Notes: a model not told the origin generated them from the sequence alone. DNA of 64,000 nt from Clostridium sp. AM58-1XD (GCF_003464085.1 NZ_QSDR01000013.1:57722-121721), one strand, 5' to 3'; shown: positions 1 to 9,570, counted from the stretch's first letter. Numbers and translations: made by a program.

Positions 1-435
1 GCAAAAAATAGACGGATACTCCACCACTGCCTCTTCAATCTGGGCCGCGTTCCCCATCGCTTCTTCTGTCAGCTTCGTCACATAATCAGATAAATTCTCA
101 ATTCCTACCTCCTGCTCTCTGCCGTCTTTATAGCGCAGGCAGGCTTTGGGAACTGAACCATATGTAATGCGGTTAATTGTCGCTGTAGTAGGATTTGCAT
201 CCGCCGGTAGAATTTCTCTGCCCAGCAGCGCATTGATAAAACTTGTTTTTCCCCTTTTGAATTCTCCAACAACCGCAACACGGAATCTTCTTGTTTTAAT
301 TCTGTCCCGTTCCTCTTCTACACGGTTCTGCCATTTTCCGATCTCAGGGAGAAATTTTTCTCCCTTCAGTTCCTGGCGCAGTTTAATCAGATATTCATAT
401 ATCTGAAAGTCATAATCCTTATAATCAATTGCCAT
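1..435 (-). CDS. Dynamin-like GTPase, N-terminal part (cut by window edge)
   Basis: The first 145 codons of a gene that continues past the left edge. The ATG at 435 follows a GGAGGCGGCGG ribosome site. A P-loop reading GEFKRGKTSF lies near residues 55-65 and is followed by INALLGREILP and a possible G2 threonine stretch (PTTAT), which is the arrangement of the dynamin/GBP-like large GTPases of bacteria. Family members remodel or protect membranes using GTP. The C-terminal helical part is outside the window, so membrane binding cannot be judged. Two promoters lie upstream. The family call is good; a precise role is not inferable. Confidence 0.8.
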   Translation of the reverse strand, partial: MAIDYKDYDFQIYEYLIKLRQELKGEKFLPEIGKWQNRVEEERDRIKTRRFRVAVVGEFKRGKTSFINALLGREILPADANPTTATINRITYGSVPKACLRYKDGREQEVGIENLSDYVTKLTEEAMGNAAQIEEAVVEYPSIFC

Positions 436-516
436 TTCCCGCCGCCTCCGTTACAGGCCTCCACATTTTAGTAATTTTTTACAATTTTATCTTTTTATTT
501 TGCTTTATATTCAACC

Positions 517-545
517 ATTATAACAATCAGCCTTCTTTATTTCAA
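517..545 (-). promoter_or_regulatory. Sigma-A-type promoter P1 of the dynamin-like gene
   Basis: On the minus strand a TTGAAA box (540-545) is separated by 17 bases from a perfect TATAAT (517-522), about 80 bases before the start codon. Confidence 0.7.
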
Positions 546-573
546 TATATCATAGTATATTTTGCATAAGGTC

Positions 574-602
574 ATTATAACAAATATGCGTCTTTCATAC
601 AA
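574..602 (-). promoter_or_regulatory. Possible second promoter P2 of the dynamin-like gene
   Basis: TTGTAT (597-602), a 17-base spacer and TATAAT (574-579) on the minus strand, in tandem with P1. The rest of the 436-760 gap holds no gene I can support and no clear terminator for the DHH gene. Confidence 0.5.
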
Positions 603-760
603 CGTCATAACGCAATTTTGATTCTTTCACATATTAGATCATCTCTATGGGCCTCGCATGGCCTGCCTCTAACTTTGGTGAACATAACAAAAGAGAGTCC
701 CGGGAATATGTGCCTTATTACTGTCACACTTTACCTGGTACTCTCCTTATTTTTAACATT

Positions 761-1672
761 TTATGGATTCACCAATTCATACAGGAGCTTTGGAAGGCGC
801 TCCTCCATCGTATCGTCGCTGAACTGGCAGGTTCCAACCGCTTTATGACCGCCTCCGCCGTATTTCAGCATCAGGCTGCCCACATCGATATCCGATGTCC
901 TGTTCAGTACGCTGTAACCAACTGCTACGGAACATCCCGCTCCGCCTTTACCGTTTACAATCCAGGCAGAAATGTTCTGTTCCGGATACATGCTGTATAT
1001 CAAGAACCGGTTTCCGGTATAGATCGGGTCCACACCCCTCAAATCTGAAATAATAACATCCTTTTCCGTCCTGGTATATTTTGCAATCATGTCCTTAAAT
1101 TTTTCATTCTGCTCAAAATAAATCTCAATCCGCTCTTTTACGTCCGGCAGGTTCAAAATTTCTTCCGTATTCATCGTCCGGCAGGCATCTATCAGCCGTT
1201 CCATCAGCTGATAATTCGAAATCGTAAAGTTTCTCCAGCGGCCCAGCCCCGTTCTTGGATCCATCAGAAATCCAATTAATATCCAGCCGCCTGGATTCTG
1301 TATCTCATCAATCGTGAGATTCCCGGAGTCCACTTTGTCCACCGCTTCCATCATTTCATTAAAATGAGAAAATCGTTCATTTCCTCCATAATAATCGTAA
1401 ATAATTCTGGCACAGGATGGGGCAATTCTGCTTTCTCCCTTATACTTTCCTTCCAGCTGCAGCCTCTCAAACTCACTGGAATGATGATCAAACCAAAGCC
1501 CGCAGCCTTTTGCGTATGGTACATTTGCAAGGCAGTCATCTTCTGTCACCTCTACCAGGCCATCCTGTATGTCCTTTGGATGGGCAAATTTCCAATGATC
1601 AATGATTCCCGCCTCTTTCAGCAAAGCTCCGCATACAAGGCCATCAAAATCCGAACGTGTTACAAGTCTCAT
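761..1672 (-). CDS. DHH-family phosphoesterase-like protein
   Basis: A 303-residue protein. The N-terminus has TRSDFDGLVCGALL, a variant of the first DHH metal motif, followed by WFDHHSSE near residue 60, the DHH motif that names the family. Near the C-terminus, GGGGHKAVGTC resembles the DHHA1 substrate-binding loop. Family members cleave phosphodiester or phosphoanhydride bonds (nanoRNA, pAp, cyclic dinucleotides, polyphosphate) with Mn2+. Which substrate applies here cannot be read from the sequence. The start has an AAGGAG site. It lies behind the GntR gene in the same direction, 98 bases away, and may be co-transcribed. Confidence 0.8.
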   Translation of the reverse strand: MRLVTRSDFDGLVCGALLKEAGIIDHWKFAHPKDIQDGLVEVTEDDCLANVPYAKGCGLWFDHHSSEFERLQLEGKYKGESRIAPSCARIIYDYYGGNERFSHFNEMMEAVDKVDSGNLTIDEIQNPGGWILIGFLMDPRTGLGRWRNFTISNYQLMERLIDACRTMNTEEILNLPDVKERIEIYFEQNEKFKDMIAKYTRTEKDVIISDLRGVDPIYTGNRFLIYSMYPEQNISAWIVNGKGGAGCSVAVGYSVLNRTSDIDVGSLMLKYGGGGHKAVGTCQFSDDTMEERLPKLLYELVNP

Positions 1673-1769
1673 GTTTTCAGCTCCTTCATGTTTTTTATCA
1701 GCACATCATACATATGAGAATATTATAACACGAATTCGCCCGTCGGGACAGATCGATTCATTTTCTTTT

Positions 1770-3242
1770 CTATTGAAATATATTCAAATCCGGAACAGCC
1801 AGCCGGCCGGCTTCAGGAAGGCCATAATTCACGATATGATCCCGAACCATCTCCAAAATGTGACTGTAGCACAGAGACATCTGGTCACCGAATTCTTCGT
1901 TCCTGCCTGAGCGCAAATACTCGAATGCCTCCAGGCTCATATTGTTCAGTTTATTGCCGCCGCGGGCCCCTTCACTGAAAAAGGAAAAATAATATCCCCA
2001 GTGAAGAATCTCGCTTACTTCTTTCAAGATAATTTTATATGGCTTTAATGGAATATGGTCGATTATCACACGGATCAGTACGGCCAGCGGTATCGTTTCA
2101 GAGCGTTGGACTTTCTCCTGTATCTCCTCAAGCTCTCCCTGCAGAATCCGTTCCGCAGCAATACATGCAGCCGGCCGGACTGCGATTGCCATCAGCTGAA
2201 GTCCGCTCAGATAAATAAGGGTATCCTCTTTGCGCTCTTTATCCTTCATGCATTGCTGCGTAGCCGTATGATTAAATAAGGTCACCTGTGTCCCTTTCAC
2301 ATTATATGTCCGGCAAAATCCTGTTTTATTCAGGAGTGAAATGGCTCTGCGTATAGTCGAGACGGAAACACCATAACGGTCTGCAAGCACCTTTTCTGAC
2401 GGCAGGAAGGTGCCGTCCTTATATTCCCCCAGCCCGATCCTGTCAATCAGGTCTCTGGCGATCTGCATATAATACTGATCCCTGGACCGTTCCGCATTCC
2501 AGGAATAGCATTCCTTCTTATAGATTACAGGACTTGAGGCTTTGCCTGATATCTCATTTAAATACATTTTAACATCATCTGCAACAGAACGGTACATCGT
2601 ACGGAAACGTCTGCGGATCTCTTCCGGATTCTCCGTACGCACTGCCTCATACATCCACATAGGATCTTTATATATTTCATAAGAATCAGTAAAGGATTCG
2701 GCTTTCCTGTGCTCAAGAAAAAACGGAACTCTTGCGCCCAGTTCCAGACTGGTAAAAACATCCCTAAATATCCTGTTTCCGGAAGCATCCAGCAATGCAT
2801 GCAGTGCCGAAGCAGAAGCCTTCCATCGTACCGCAAGCGGTTTTCTGCTGCTTTTTCTCAGCTGGCAAAAGCACCGTTCCAGCGTCTCTATGCTGCATAC
2901 GCTGGCAGAAAACGCAAACAGGATGGGCATTAACAGATACATGGTTTCATAAACTTCCAGGATCGACTCTTTTCTTTCCAGTACCGCCTTAACCACCCAC
3001 TCTTTTTTCTCTTCTTCAGGCAAACGGTAAATCACAACAGCTGGCCGCCGTTCTTCCGTCAGGATCAGTCCTTCTGCTTTTAGCGCATGGAGTACTTCTC
3101 TGACCGTTCTGATTCCAACATGATAGACCTCACTGATCTGACTCATAGAAGGGAGCTTTTCTCCATATTGCAGATATCCGTTCAGTATCTGTTCTTTTAA
3201 ATTTTCATATAAATATTCAAACAATGTTCTTTTTATTTCCAT
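1770..3242 (-). CDS. GntR-family regulator with two winged-helix domains
   Basis: 490 residues. Residues about 5-75 form a GntR winged helix (LPSMSQISEVYHVGIRTVRE), and a second complete one lies at about 255-325 (LPSEKVLADRYGVSVSTIRR). After each comes a helical region of roughly 170 residues without a recognisable ligand domain, so the protein looks like an internal duplication of one module. GntR proteins usually bind operators as dimers; this one could give two DNA-binding heads per chain. The start has a GGGAGGGG site. It is divergent from the EAL gene, and palindromes lie between them (3279-3310, 3355-3366). Confidence 0.75.
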   Translation of the reverse strand: MEIKRTLFEYLYENLKEQILNGYLQYGEKLPSMSQISEVYHVGIRTVREVLHALKAEGLILTEERRPAVVIYRLPEEEKKEWVVKAVLERKESILEVYETMYLLMPILFAFSASVCSIETLERCFCQLRKSSRKPLAVRWKASASALHALLDASGNRIFRDVFTSLELGARVPFFLEHRKAESFTDSYEIYKDPMWMYEAVRTENPEEIRRRFRTMYRSVADDVKMYLNEISGKASSPVIYKKECYSWNAERSRDQYYMQIARDLIDRIGLGEYKDGTFLPSEKVLADRYGVSVSTIRRAISLLNKTGFCRTYNVKGTQVTLFNHTATQQCMKDKERKEDTLIYLSGLQLMAIAVRPAACIAAERILQGELEEIQEKVQRSETIPLAVLIRVIIDHIPLKPYKIILKEVSEILHWGYYFSFFSEGARGGNKLNNMSLEAFEYLRSGRNEEFGDQMSLCYSHILEMVRDHIVNYGLPEAGRLAVPDLNIFQ

Positions 3243-3278
3243 ATCCGTCCCCTCCCAATTCAGGCAATATCATTCGAT

Positions 3279-3366
3279 GCCATGGCTGGTCCCCACAATG
3301 AATCCATGGCGTATTTAATCCCCCATTCTCACCGCTGCATAAGCTAAAAACGGTATATCCGGATAT
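3279..3366. promoter_or_regulatory. Candidate operators between GntR and EAL genes
   Basis: The divergent intergenic region contains a spaced inverted repeat GCCATGG...CCATGGC (3279-3285 and 3304-3310) and a perfect 12-base palindrome ATATCCGGATAT (3355-3366). Either could be a binding site for the adjacent GntR protein. This is inference from position and symmetry only. Confidence 0.35.
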
Positions 3367-3436
3367 CATGTTTGCTATGCGAATATTATATCATAAATTC
3401 CTCAAATACTATATGCTAATGTACACAAATTTACGA

Positions 3437-3466
3437 TTGACTGGTTCATTGCAGTCGATTTAAAAT
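3437..3466 (+). promoter_or_regulatory. Promoter of the EAL-domain gene
   Basis: TTGACT (3437-3442), an 18-base spacer and TAAAAT (3461-3466), about 50 bases before the start codon. The spacer contains a small inverted repeat GACTG...CAGTC. Confidence 0.6.
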
Positions 3467-3516
3467 AGAACAGAATCAAGCCGCTTTATGATTTTTATGG
3501 GAGGGATTTTTGGAAA

Positions 3517-5784
3517 ATGACACACTTAAATACCGGGCAGGCAGGCTATCAGAAGATTTTTTACAAAAAATGGACTTTGACAGTCCTTCTTTCTGCTGTC
3601 CTTATTTCAGCCTTTACCTTTTCAATCTACAATGCTGCCGGCCTTCGTACTGCTCTCGAACAGAGTACCAAATCCTATCTGCATGATGTAACAGCTCAGA
3701 CTGCAAATGAGATCGGAGATACCATGAAAACTAAAATGAATGAGTTAGCAGTAATTTCCGATACTGTTGCACAGTTTCATCTCCATGAAAATCCTGATGA
3801 TACAACCGAGTTTTTAAAGAGAAAGGCCGCGCTCCTTGAATTCGATACACTAATCATCATGGATCAAAACGGAAATCTGCTGGCTTCCAATAAGGATTCT
3901 CAATTATCAGAGCACGAATTAACCAGCCTGCTGGAACTCCCTGGTGTATCGGAATCATTTCGCGGCGAAATACGGGCTGGCTACAGAGACGGGCAGCATA
4001 TATTTTATTCTGCTCCAGTCCGACGGAACAGCCAGATTCCCGAACTTATGATAGGTACCAGAAAAAAAGAGAACATTCAGGCAATGATATCATCCAAGCA
4101 GTTTCATGGTCATATGCTGAGCTGTATTGTAGACGGCAGCGGCCAGGTAATCATCTCTCCCACAGATTTGAAACCTTTTCTTCAGTTGGACAGTATTTTT
4201 AAGAGCCATAAGGATTCTAAAGTAAATAAAGAAATACAAAACATGCTGAACGATCTCGCAGAGAAGCGTAGCGGATCGTTGAAATTCACGTCTATTTACG
4301 ATGAACAGCTGGTTTTATCCTATAATGCGCTGGGTATCAACGACTGGTTTCTTCTTACCATCATTCCTGCCGATATCGTCACTGGAGGTGCGGATCCATA
4401 TATTATAAGGACATTTGTCATAATTGGTTTTACTATTTTGCTGTTTTCTTTGTTCCTTTATTCTATTTTCCGTTTTTATAATGACCACAGGAAGCAACTG
4501 GAACGGATGGCTTTTACCGATCCAATAACAGAAGGACTGAATAACACTGCTTTTCATGTTAAATACAACGAATTATCCATGCATATGATTCCGGGTACTT
4601 ATACCATTGTGCTTTTGAACATAATCGGTTTTAAACTAATAAATGAGCATTTCGGGGTTCAGGCGGCGAATCGCTTTCTTTCATATATTTACCACGTAAT
4701 ACAGCGTCATATTTGCCTGCTCGATAACGAATTCGCAGCCCGAAGTGAATCTGATCATTTTTTTCTCTGCCTGAAAGAGCACGATCCCTCCATTGTCCAA
4801 ATGCGTCTGGATCAGATCATCGAAGATATCAACGCCTTTCATGATACCGACCTTCCTGTCTATCACATAGCCTTTAAACAGGGCGCCTGTCTTGTGGATG
4901 ATCCAAAGCTGGAGATCACCCTTCTTCAGGATCACGCGAGAATGGCTTATCAGCCTCTGGACTTCAGCGTGGCTCAAGCCTGTGCCTTTTTTAATGACAG
5001 CATAACAGAACGGATGAAAATGGAGCATGAATTGAATGATATGTTTGATCTCTCAATCGAAAACCATGATTTCCAAGTGTATTTACAGCCTAAAATGAGT
5101 TTAATCAGCGGAACTGCACAAGGGGCAGAAGCTTTAGTCCGCTGGAATCATCCTCATAAGGGAATGATTGCGCCGGTCGATTTCATTCCTCTTTTTGAAA
5201 ATAACGGCAAAATATGCCGTCTGGACCTATATGTATTTACAGAGATCTGCTCCCTTCTGAAAAAATGGAAGCAGGATGGAAAAACTCTGATTCCCATCTC
5301 TGTTAATCTGTCCAGACAGCATTTCCGAACCCCTGGTTTCCTCGAAGCATTTGCCGCAATTGCACAAAAGTACGAAATCCCCCGTAGATATATCGAATTT
5401 GAATTGACAGAATCCATCTTTTTCGATCATCAGCAGATTCATATTGTCAAAAAAAGCATACAGCAGATGCATCGCCTGGGCTTTCTGTGCTCATTGGATG
5501 ATTTTGGTTCGGGTTATTCATCTTTGGGCCTGCTGAAGGAATTTGATGTTGATACCATAAAGCTGGACCGCTCCTTCTTCTTAAACATATCCGGCACCAG
5601 GGCGTGGGATATCATCGCATGCTTGGTCGAGTTATCAAAGCGTCTGGATGTACAGACGGTCGCTGAAGGAATTGAAAATCAGGAACATCTGGATCGTCTT
5701 CGCAGGATCGACTGTGATATGGTCCAGGGATATATTTTTTCGAAACCCGTCCCAATTTCAATATTTGAACAGCTTTTCCCATAA
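3517..5784 (+). CDS. Membrane-anchored degenerate-GGDEF / EAL c-di-GMP phosphodiesterase
   Basis: 755 residues. A membrane segment at about 20-40 and a second at about 299-320 bracket an extracytoplasmic Cache-like sensor. The GGDEF domain (about 330-490) has lost its signature: the motif position near residue 409 reads SESDH, so diguanylate cyclase activity is not expected. The EAL domain (about 515-750) keeps the family's catalytic set: EALVRW, NLSRQ, ELTES, DDFGSGYSS, KLDRSF, VAEGIE and QGY. It should therefore hydrolyse c-di-GMP to pGpG at the membrane in response to an external signal. The ribosome site GGGAGGG is 11 bases from the ATG. It may be controlled by the divergent GntR gene. 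Confidence 0.88.
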   Translation: MTHLNTGQAGYQKIFYKKWTLTVLLSAVLISAFTFSIYNAAGLRTALEQSTKSYLHDVTAQTANEIGDTMKTKMNELAVISDTVAQFHLHENPDDTTEFLKRKAALLEFDTLIIMDQNGNLLASNKDSQLSEHELTSLLELPGVSESFRGEIRAGYRDGQHIFYSAPVRRNSQIPELMIGTRKKENIQAMISSKQFHGHMLSCIVDGSGQVIISPTDLKPFLQLDSIFKSHKDSKVNKEIQNMLNDLAEKRSGSLKFTSIYDEQLVLSYNALGINDWFLLTIIPADIVTGGADPYIIRTFVIIGFTILLFSLFLYSIFRFYNDHRKQLERMAFTDPITEGLNNTAFHVKYNELSMHMIPGTYTIVLLNIIGFKLINEHFGVQAANRFLSYIYHVIQRHICLLDNEFAARSESDHFFLCLKEHDPSIVQMRLDQIIEDINAFHDTDLPVYHIAFKQGACLVDDPKLEITLLQDHARMAYQPLDFSVAQACAFFNDSITERMKMEHELNDMFDLSIENHDFQVYLQPKMSLISGTAQGAEALVRWNHPHKGMIAPVDFIPLFENNGKICRLDLYVFTEICSLLKKWKQDGKTLIPISVNLSRQHFRTPGFLEAFAAIAQKYEIPRRYIEFELTESIFFDHQQIHIVKKSIQQMHRLGFLCSLDDFGSGYSSLGLLKEFDVDTIKLDRSFFLNISGTRAWDIIACLVELSKRLDVQTVAEGIENQEHLDRLRRIDCDMVQGYIFSKPVPISIFEQLFP

Positions 5785-6006
5785 GGTTCTTCTAATTTTC
5801 CATGGGAAAAACATTTTAAATCCGAATCTCCAGCCGGGATCGTTGCCGAATGGCATAGTCTGATATTTTGTTCACAATTTGTTTAAAATTAATTTAAAAA
5901 CCTTTCATATTATCAACATGATTTCTTCATGTTTTCTGCTTATACTAATCAATGTAAACAGTTAGTGCTGTTTCATACAGGTTACAAGATTTTTTTCATA
6001 ATACTC

Positions 6007-6037
6007 GAGCTGATATCCTTATATCAGCTCTCCTCCC
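6007..6037 (+). terminator. Hairpin terminator, plus strand
   Basis: GAGCTGATAT and its exact complement enclose a four-base loop (6007-6030). A T-rich run follows a few bases later. It is placed to end transcription from the EAL gene or from a small RNA. Confidence 0.5.
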
Positions 6038-6050
6038 TTTTTAATGATAT

Positions 6051-6104
6051 AAAAATGATGGCTGCTACAGGTGTGATTTACTCTCCTCGTAGCAGCCATT
6101 TTCT
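6051..6104 (-). terminator. Bidirectional hairpin, best as minus-strand terminator
   Basis: ATGGCTGCTAC (6058-6068) pairs with GTAGCAGCCAT (6089-6099) across a 20-base loop. On the minus strand the stem is followed by CATTTTTAT, so it can end leftward transcripts. On the plus strand only TTTCTGGTTT follows. Confidence 0.5.
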
Positions 6105-6170
6105 GGTTTCATTCACTTTTAGCTAATTTCTTCATCTAATCGATCGAATCCCATTTTATCTTATTATTCC

Positions 6171-7094
6171 TTATCTTACAATGATATAAGTCATATATCC
6201 CGCATACATTACCACCATCAGCAGACCTTCTGCCCGCGTAACCTTCATGGATGTCCTTGTAATCACCCACGCAATCAGGCTGAAGACGATCAGACAGATG
6301 AGATCATATACGGAAGCCACGCTTACCGTAATTGGTTTGATCACAGATGATACAGCAAGCACCATCAATATATTAAAAATATTAGAACCGATGGCATTTC
6401 CCAATGCCAGACCGTTTTCTCCTTTGTATGCCGCTACTACGCTTGTTACCAGTTCCGGAAGAGACGTTCCCATCGCCACAATTGTCAGACCGATCAGGTT
6501 CTGGCTCAATCCAAATGTTTCTGCAATCTGAGTAGCTCCGTCCACAACAAGATTTCCTCCCATGATAATTGCCGTCATCCCCAGAATAATATACAGCGTG
6601 CTTCTGACCGGGCTGAGGGCATCAATCTTTTCTTCTGACGAAATCCTGTTTTTCAAAGCAGACTTTACGGTGAAATACATAAAATATACAAACAGTCCTA
6701 AAAGAATCAGGCCGTCCACTCTGCCGGTCTGAAGGTCAAATGCGATCATCACCAGAAGCACCACAGAAATTACAATTGAGTAAATGAAATCGCCGTACAT
6801 AATCTTCTTATCTGCCGCAATCGGTCTGACCATGCTTCCAATTCCTACTACGACGAGGAGGTTAAAAATATTGGATCCGATTACATTACCCACAGCAATA
6901 CCGTTATTCCCATTAACCGCTGCGGTTATGCTGACTGCCGCCTCCGGTGCACTTGTTCCGAAAGCCACTACCGTTAAGCCTATAATTACGCTTGGTATTC
7001 TAAGTAATTTTGCAACAGAAGAACTGCCTTCCACAAAGTAATCTGCGCCTTTAATAAGCAGCACAAATCCTACGATTAACCAAATATATACCAT
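6171..7094 (-). CDS. Calcium/sodium antiporter, CaCA superfamily (YrbG type)
   Basis: 307 residues, the usual length for YrbG-like exchangers. Two homologous alpha repeats are visible: GLTVVAFGTSAPEAAVS with GNVIGSNIFN near residues 39-80, and GLTIVAMGTSLPELVTS with GNAIGSNIFN in the second half. The GTS-PE motifs carry the ion-coordinating glutamates. About ten hydrophobic segments indicate a polytopic inner-membrane protein exporting Ca2+ (or another cation) against Na+ or H+. The start has AAAGGAG. It stands alone between the hairpins at 6.0 kb and the AlkD-like gene. Confidence 0.88.
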   Translation of the reverse strand: MVYIWLIVGFVLLIKGADYFVEGSSSVAKLLRIPSVIIGLTVVAFGTSAPEAAVSITAAVNGNNGIAVGNVIGSNIFNLLVVVGIGSMVRPIAADKKIMYGDFIYSIVISVVLLVMIAFDLQTGRVDGLILLGLFVYFMYFTVKSALKNRISSEEKIDALSPVRSTLYIILGMTAIIMGGNLVVDGATQIAETFGLSQNLIGLTIVAMGTSLPELVTSVVAAYKGENGLALGNAIGSNIFNILMVLAVSSVIKPITVSVASVYDLICLIVFSLIAWVITRTSMKVTRAEGLLMVVMYAGYMTYIIVR

Positions 7095-7230
7095 TTATCT
7101 ATCTCCTTTACAGTTTGATCCGCTGTTTCCAAGCTTCTCCTGATATTATCTTTATCTAATTACAGGTTCTTATACTGCGGCCACGGCCTGTCCATACCAT
7201 AAACGGCCAGCCGTCCATTCCTTAATCAGG

Positions 7231-7965
7231 TCAGCCTTTACGTACGTTTGAAAGCGGATTACTGCCCATTTTTGTATTGGCAGAAATCAACCGTTCCCTT
7301 CCTTCTGCCTTGACTGTATTCTCCAGTTCTTTTACTGCATCTTTGGCAATCCAGACCTGCGCCTTATTGCCGTTTTCCATTAAATCGTGCGCCAGTAAAA
7401 GCGCCTTCTCATTATATTTAAAATCTTTTTTCCCTATTTCTCTCAAAGCCCATGAAACTGCCTTTTTAATATGTTCATGTTCATCCGATGAATTTTCATA
7501 AATAAGTTTTAAATATTCGTCGAGGGTGCCTTCCGATATTTTTTTATTATGGATTACATCAGCAGCAATCAAGGTAAATGCTGCTCTTTTCTTGTAGGTC
7601 TGCGATGATGCAGCCCATTCCACAATATAGTTTTCATAATCGTTTCGTTTTATAATTAAATTTTTACATAAGTGGTCACATAAATCCCAGGATTGGACAT
7701 CCGATATCAAACGCTCAATATCAGAAGCTCCGATTTCTTTTTTATCAAATAGCAAAACAGCCAGAATTCTGGCCTCATGATAACCAGTATTCCACAGATC
7801 AAATGCCAGATCGTTTGATTTCTTAAGCTGCTTTGCCAGTTTTCTTACGTCTGCAGTCGGTACGCCTATGCTGAACTCTTCCGGTATACCCATTCTGACC
7901 ACATTTGCTTTATATTTTTCAGACGCTAATGATTTTAACGTTTTAACAATCTCATCCGTAGTCAT
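7231..7965 (-). CDS. AlkD-like DNA alkylation repair protein
   Basis: 244 residues of HEAT-like alpha-helical repeats, typical for the AlkC/AlkD family. The AlkD pattern W-x3-D is present as SWDLCD near residue 92-97, and a second tryptophan sits in KAVSWALREIG, matching the aromatic cleft that handles alkylated bases. AlkD enzymes excise positively charged adducts such as N7-methylguanine and N3-methyladenine without flipping the base. The start has GGAGG seven bases before ATG. It appears monocistronic. Confidence 0.82.
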   Translation of the reverse strand: MTTDEIVKTLKSLASEKYKANVVRMGIPEEFSIGVPTADVRKLAKQLKKSNDLAFDLWNTGYHEARILAVLLFDKKEIGASDIERLISDVQSWDLCDHLCKNLIIKRNDYENYIVEWAASSQTYKKRAAFTLIAADVIHNKKISEGTLDEYLKLIYENSSDEHEHIKKAVSWALREIGKKDFKYNEKALLLAHDLMENGNKAQVWIAKDAVKELENTVKAEGRERLISANTKMGSNPLSNVRKG

Positions 7966-8080
7966 TTTAAAATCCTCCGCTGTTTAATAAAATTTATCAT
8001 GTGTTTTTAGCTGTTCCAATTATAGCATCGATTTCACGTCCAGTCATTTCTTTTCTTTCAGAACCATGACAGTTTTATCC

Positions 8081-9409
8081 CTATCTTTCAAGTCCCATGA
8101 CTACCTTTCTCAATGCTACAAGGGCAAACAGGTTGGGAATTGCCAGCAGGCCGTTCCAAATATCTGCAAATTCCCAGACTGCCTCCAGGCTGGACAGGCA
8201 CCCCAGAAATACTGCATTCAGATATAAAACGGTATACAGAACATCTGCTATCTTCCATCCAATATGCAGATGCTCCGCCAGATATGATACGGCCTGTTTA
8301 CCAAGATAATACCATGCTATAATTGTAGCAAAAGCAAATACGGTCATAGAGAGGGACACCAGGTATTCTCCCGCCTTTCCCATCCTTTTTGAAAAACACC
8401 ATGCCGTCAGGGCGGCACCGTCAATTCCTGCTGTTTCCGGTTTTCCGTCAGTCATCAGAAGGATTACCAGAGCTGTCAGCGTACAGATGACAATCGTATC
8501 TACAAATACTTCGAACATTGCCCACATTCCCTGTTTTTCCGGAGTCGTATTTTCTGCTGCGCCGTGTAAAACAGCAAGAGTACCCAGTCCTGCTTCGTTG
8601 GAAAATACGCCTCTTGAAATGCCGTATTGAATACTTCTGCTAATACAAAAGCCTGCGGTTCCTCCGAATACGGCGGCCGGTTCAAATGCAGACCGGAATA
8701 TTTCTGCAAAAACATCGGGCAGTTTTGAAACGCAGGAAAGGATAACGGCCATAGAAAAGAAAAAATAAATTCCCGCTGAAACGGGCATAATTTTTTCAGA
8801 CGCTGCCGCAATCCGCCTGATTCCCCCTTTTATGATTAAAAAGACTGCGATCGTAGCCGCTGCTCCTGCGACAAGCGGCGAGATGCCGAATGAATACCCC
8901 GCTGTTTCCGATAGAGAATTGGCCTGCACCATGCTTCCCATTCCCAATGCTGTCATTATACAGCAGAACCCGTAGATCATTGCCAAAACCGGACGGTTCA
9001 GCCCCCTGTCCAAATACACCATAGGCCCGCACAGATAACTGCCGTCTTTTTTTCTATAGCGGTAATGTATGCCGAGATACGTCTCTGCATAAGCGGTCAT
9101 CATCCCAATTACAGCCGACACCCACATCCAGAATATGGCTCCTGCCCCTCCCGCCGTCAGGGCAGTTGCAACACCAACGATATTTCCGGTACCGATCGTA
9201 GCAGCAAGGGCGGTGCATGAAGACTGAAACTGGCTGACCCCTTTGTGCTCCTCTTCTGTTTTTCCAATACTTCCGGCAGTCTCTCCCATCCAGTAACGGA
9301 TTTTTCGTATTTGAAAAAATCCCGTTTTTACCGTGTAGTAAATTCCTACCCCTAAAAACGCCAAAAGCAGCCACGGTCCCCAAATAATTTCATGTATCTG
9401 ATGCGTCAT
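8081..9409 (-). CDS. Sodium:alanine/glycine symporter, AGCS family
   Basis: 442 residues, standard length. About ten membrane segments. GTGNIVGVATAL near residue 76 and FSNEAGLGT in the middle are AGCS hallmarks. It should import alanine or glycine with Na+; the exact amino acid cannot be told. The ribosome site in front of 9409 is weak (GAAGTGA). No partner gene is nearby. Confidence 0.88.
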   Translation of the reverse strand: MTHQIHEIIWGPWLLLAFLGVGIYYTVKTGFFQIRKIRYWMGETAGSIGKTEEEHKGVSQFQSSCTALAATIGTGNIVGVATALTAGGAGAIFWMWVSAVIGMMTAYAETYLGIHYRYRKKDGSYLCGPMVYLDRGLNRPVLAMIYGFCCIMTALGMGSMVQANSLSETAGYSFGISPLVAGAAATIAVFLIIKGGIRRIAAASEKIMPVSAGIYFFFSMAVILSCVSKLPDVFAEIFRSAFEPAAVFGGTAGFCISRSIQYGISRGVFSNEAGLGTLAVLHGAAENTTPEKQGMWAMFEVFVDTIVICTLTALVILLMTDGKPETAGIDGAALTAWCFSKRMGKAGEYLVSLSMTVFAFATIIAWYYLGKQAVSYLAEHLHIGWKIADVLYTVLYLNAVFLGCLSSLEAVWEFADIWNGLLAIPNLFALVALRKVVMGLER

Positions 9410-9570
9410 CTGATCACTTCTTCCAATTCTTTTCCTGTCGCATTCTATGTGAACTTATGATAAAATATACACATAAGCAGCCGGCCAGACAAAGTCAGAT
9501 CAGTTTGACCTCAACCATTGTTATTATGAAAAGAAAAAATGAAAATTTTTGTTGGAAAAGAGGGGTTTTT

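Larger units (their letters stand above)
5785..6170. other. Convergent intergenic region with two hairpins
   Basis: This 386-bp gap lies between two converging genes. It has AT-rich sequence, then two strong hairpins (listed separately). No protein-coding frame with a ribosome site was seen. A small RNA ending at the first hairpin is possible: TATACT near 5942 is -10-like, but no good -35 accompanies it. Confidence 0.4.

Noticed and set aside
3366-3516. c-di-GMP riboswitch in the leader of the EAL gene
   Set aside because: The space between promoter and start is only about 50 bases, too short for a GEMM aptamer, and no consensus is seen.
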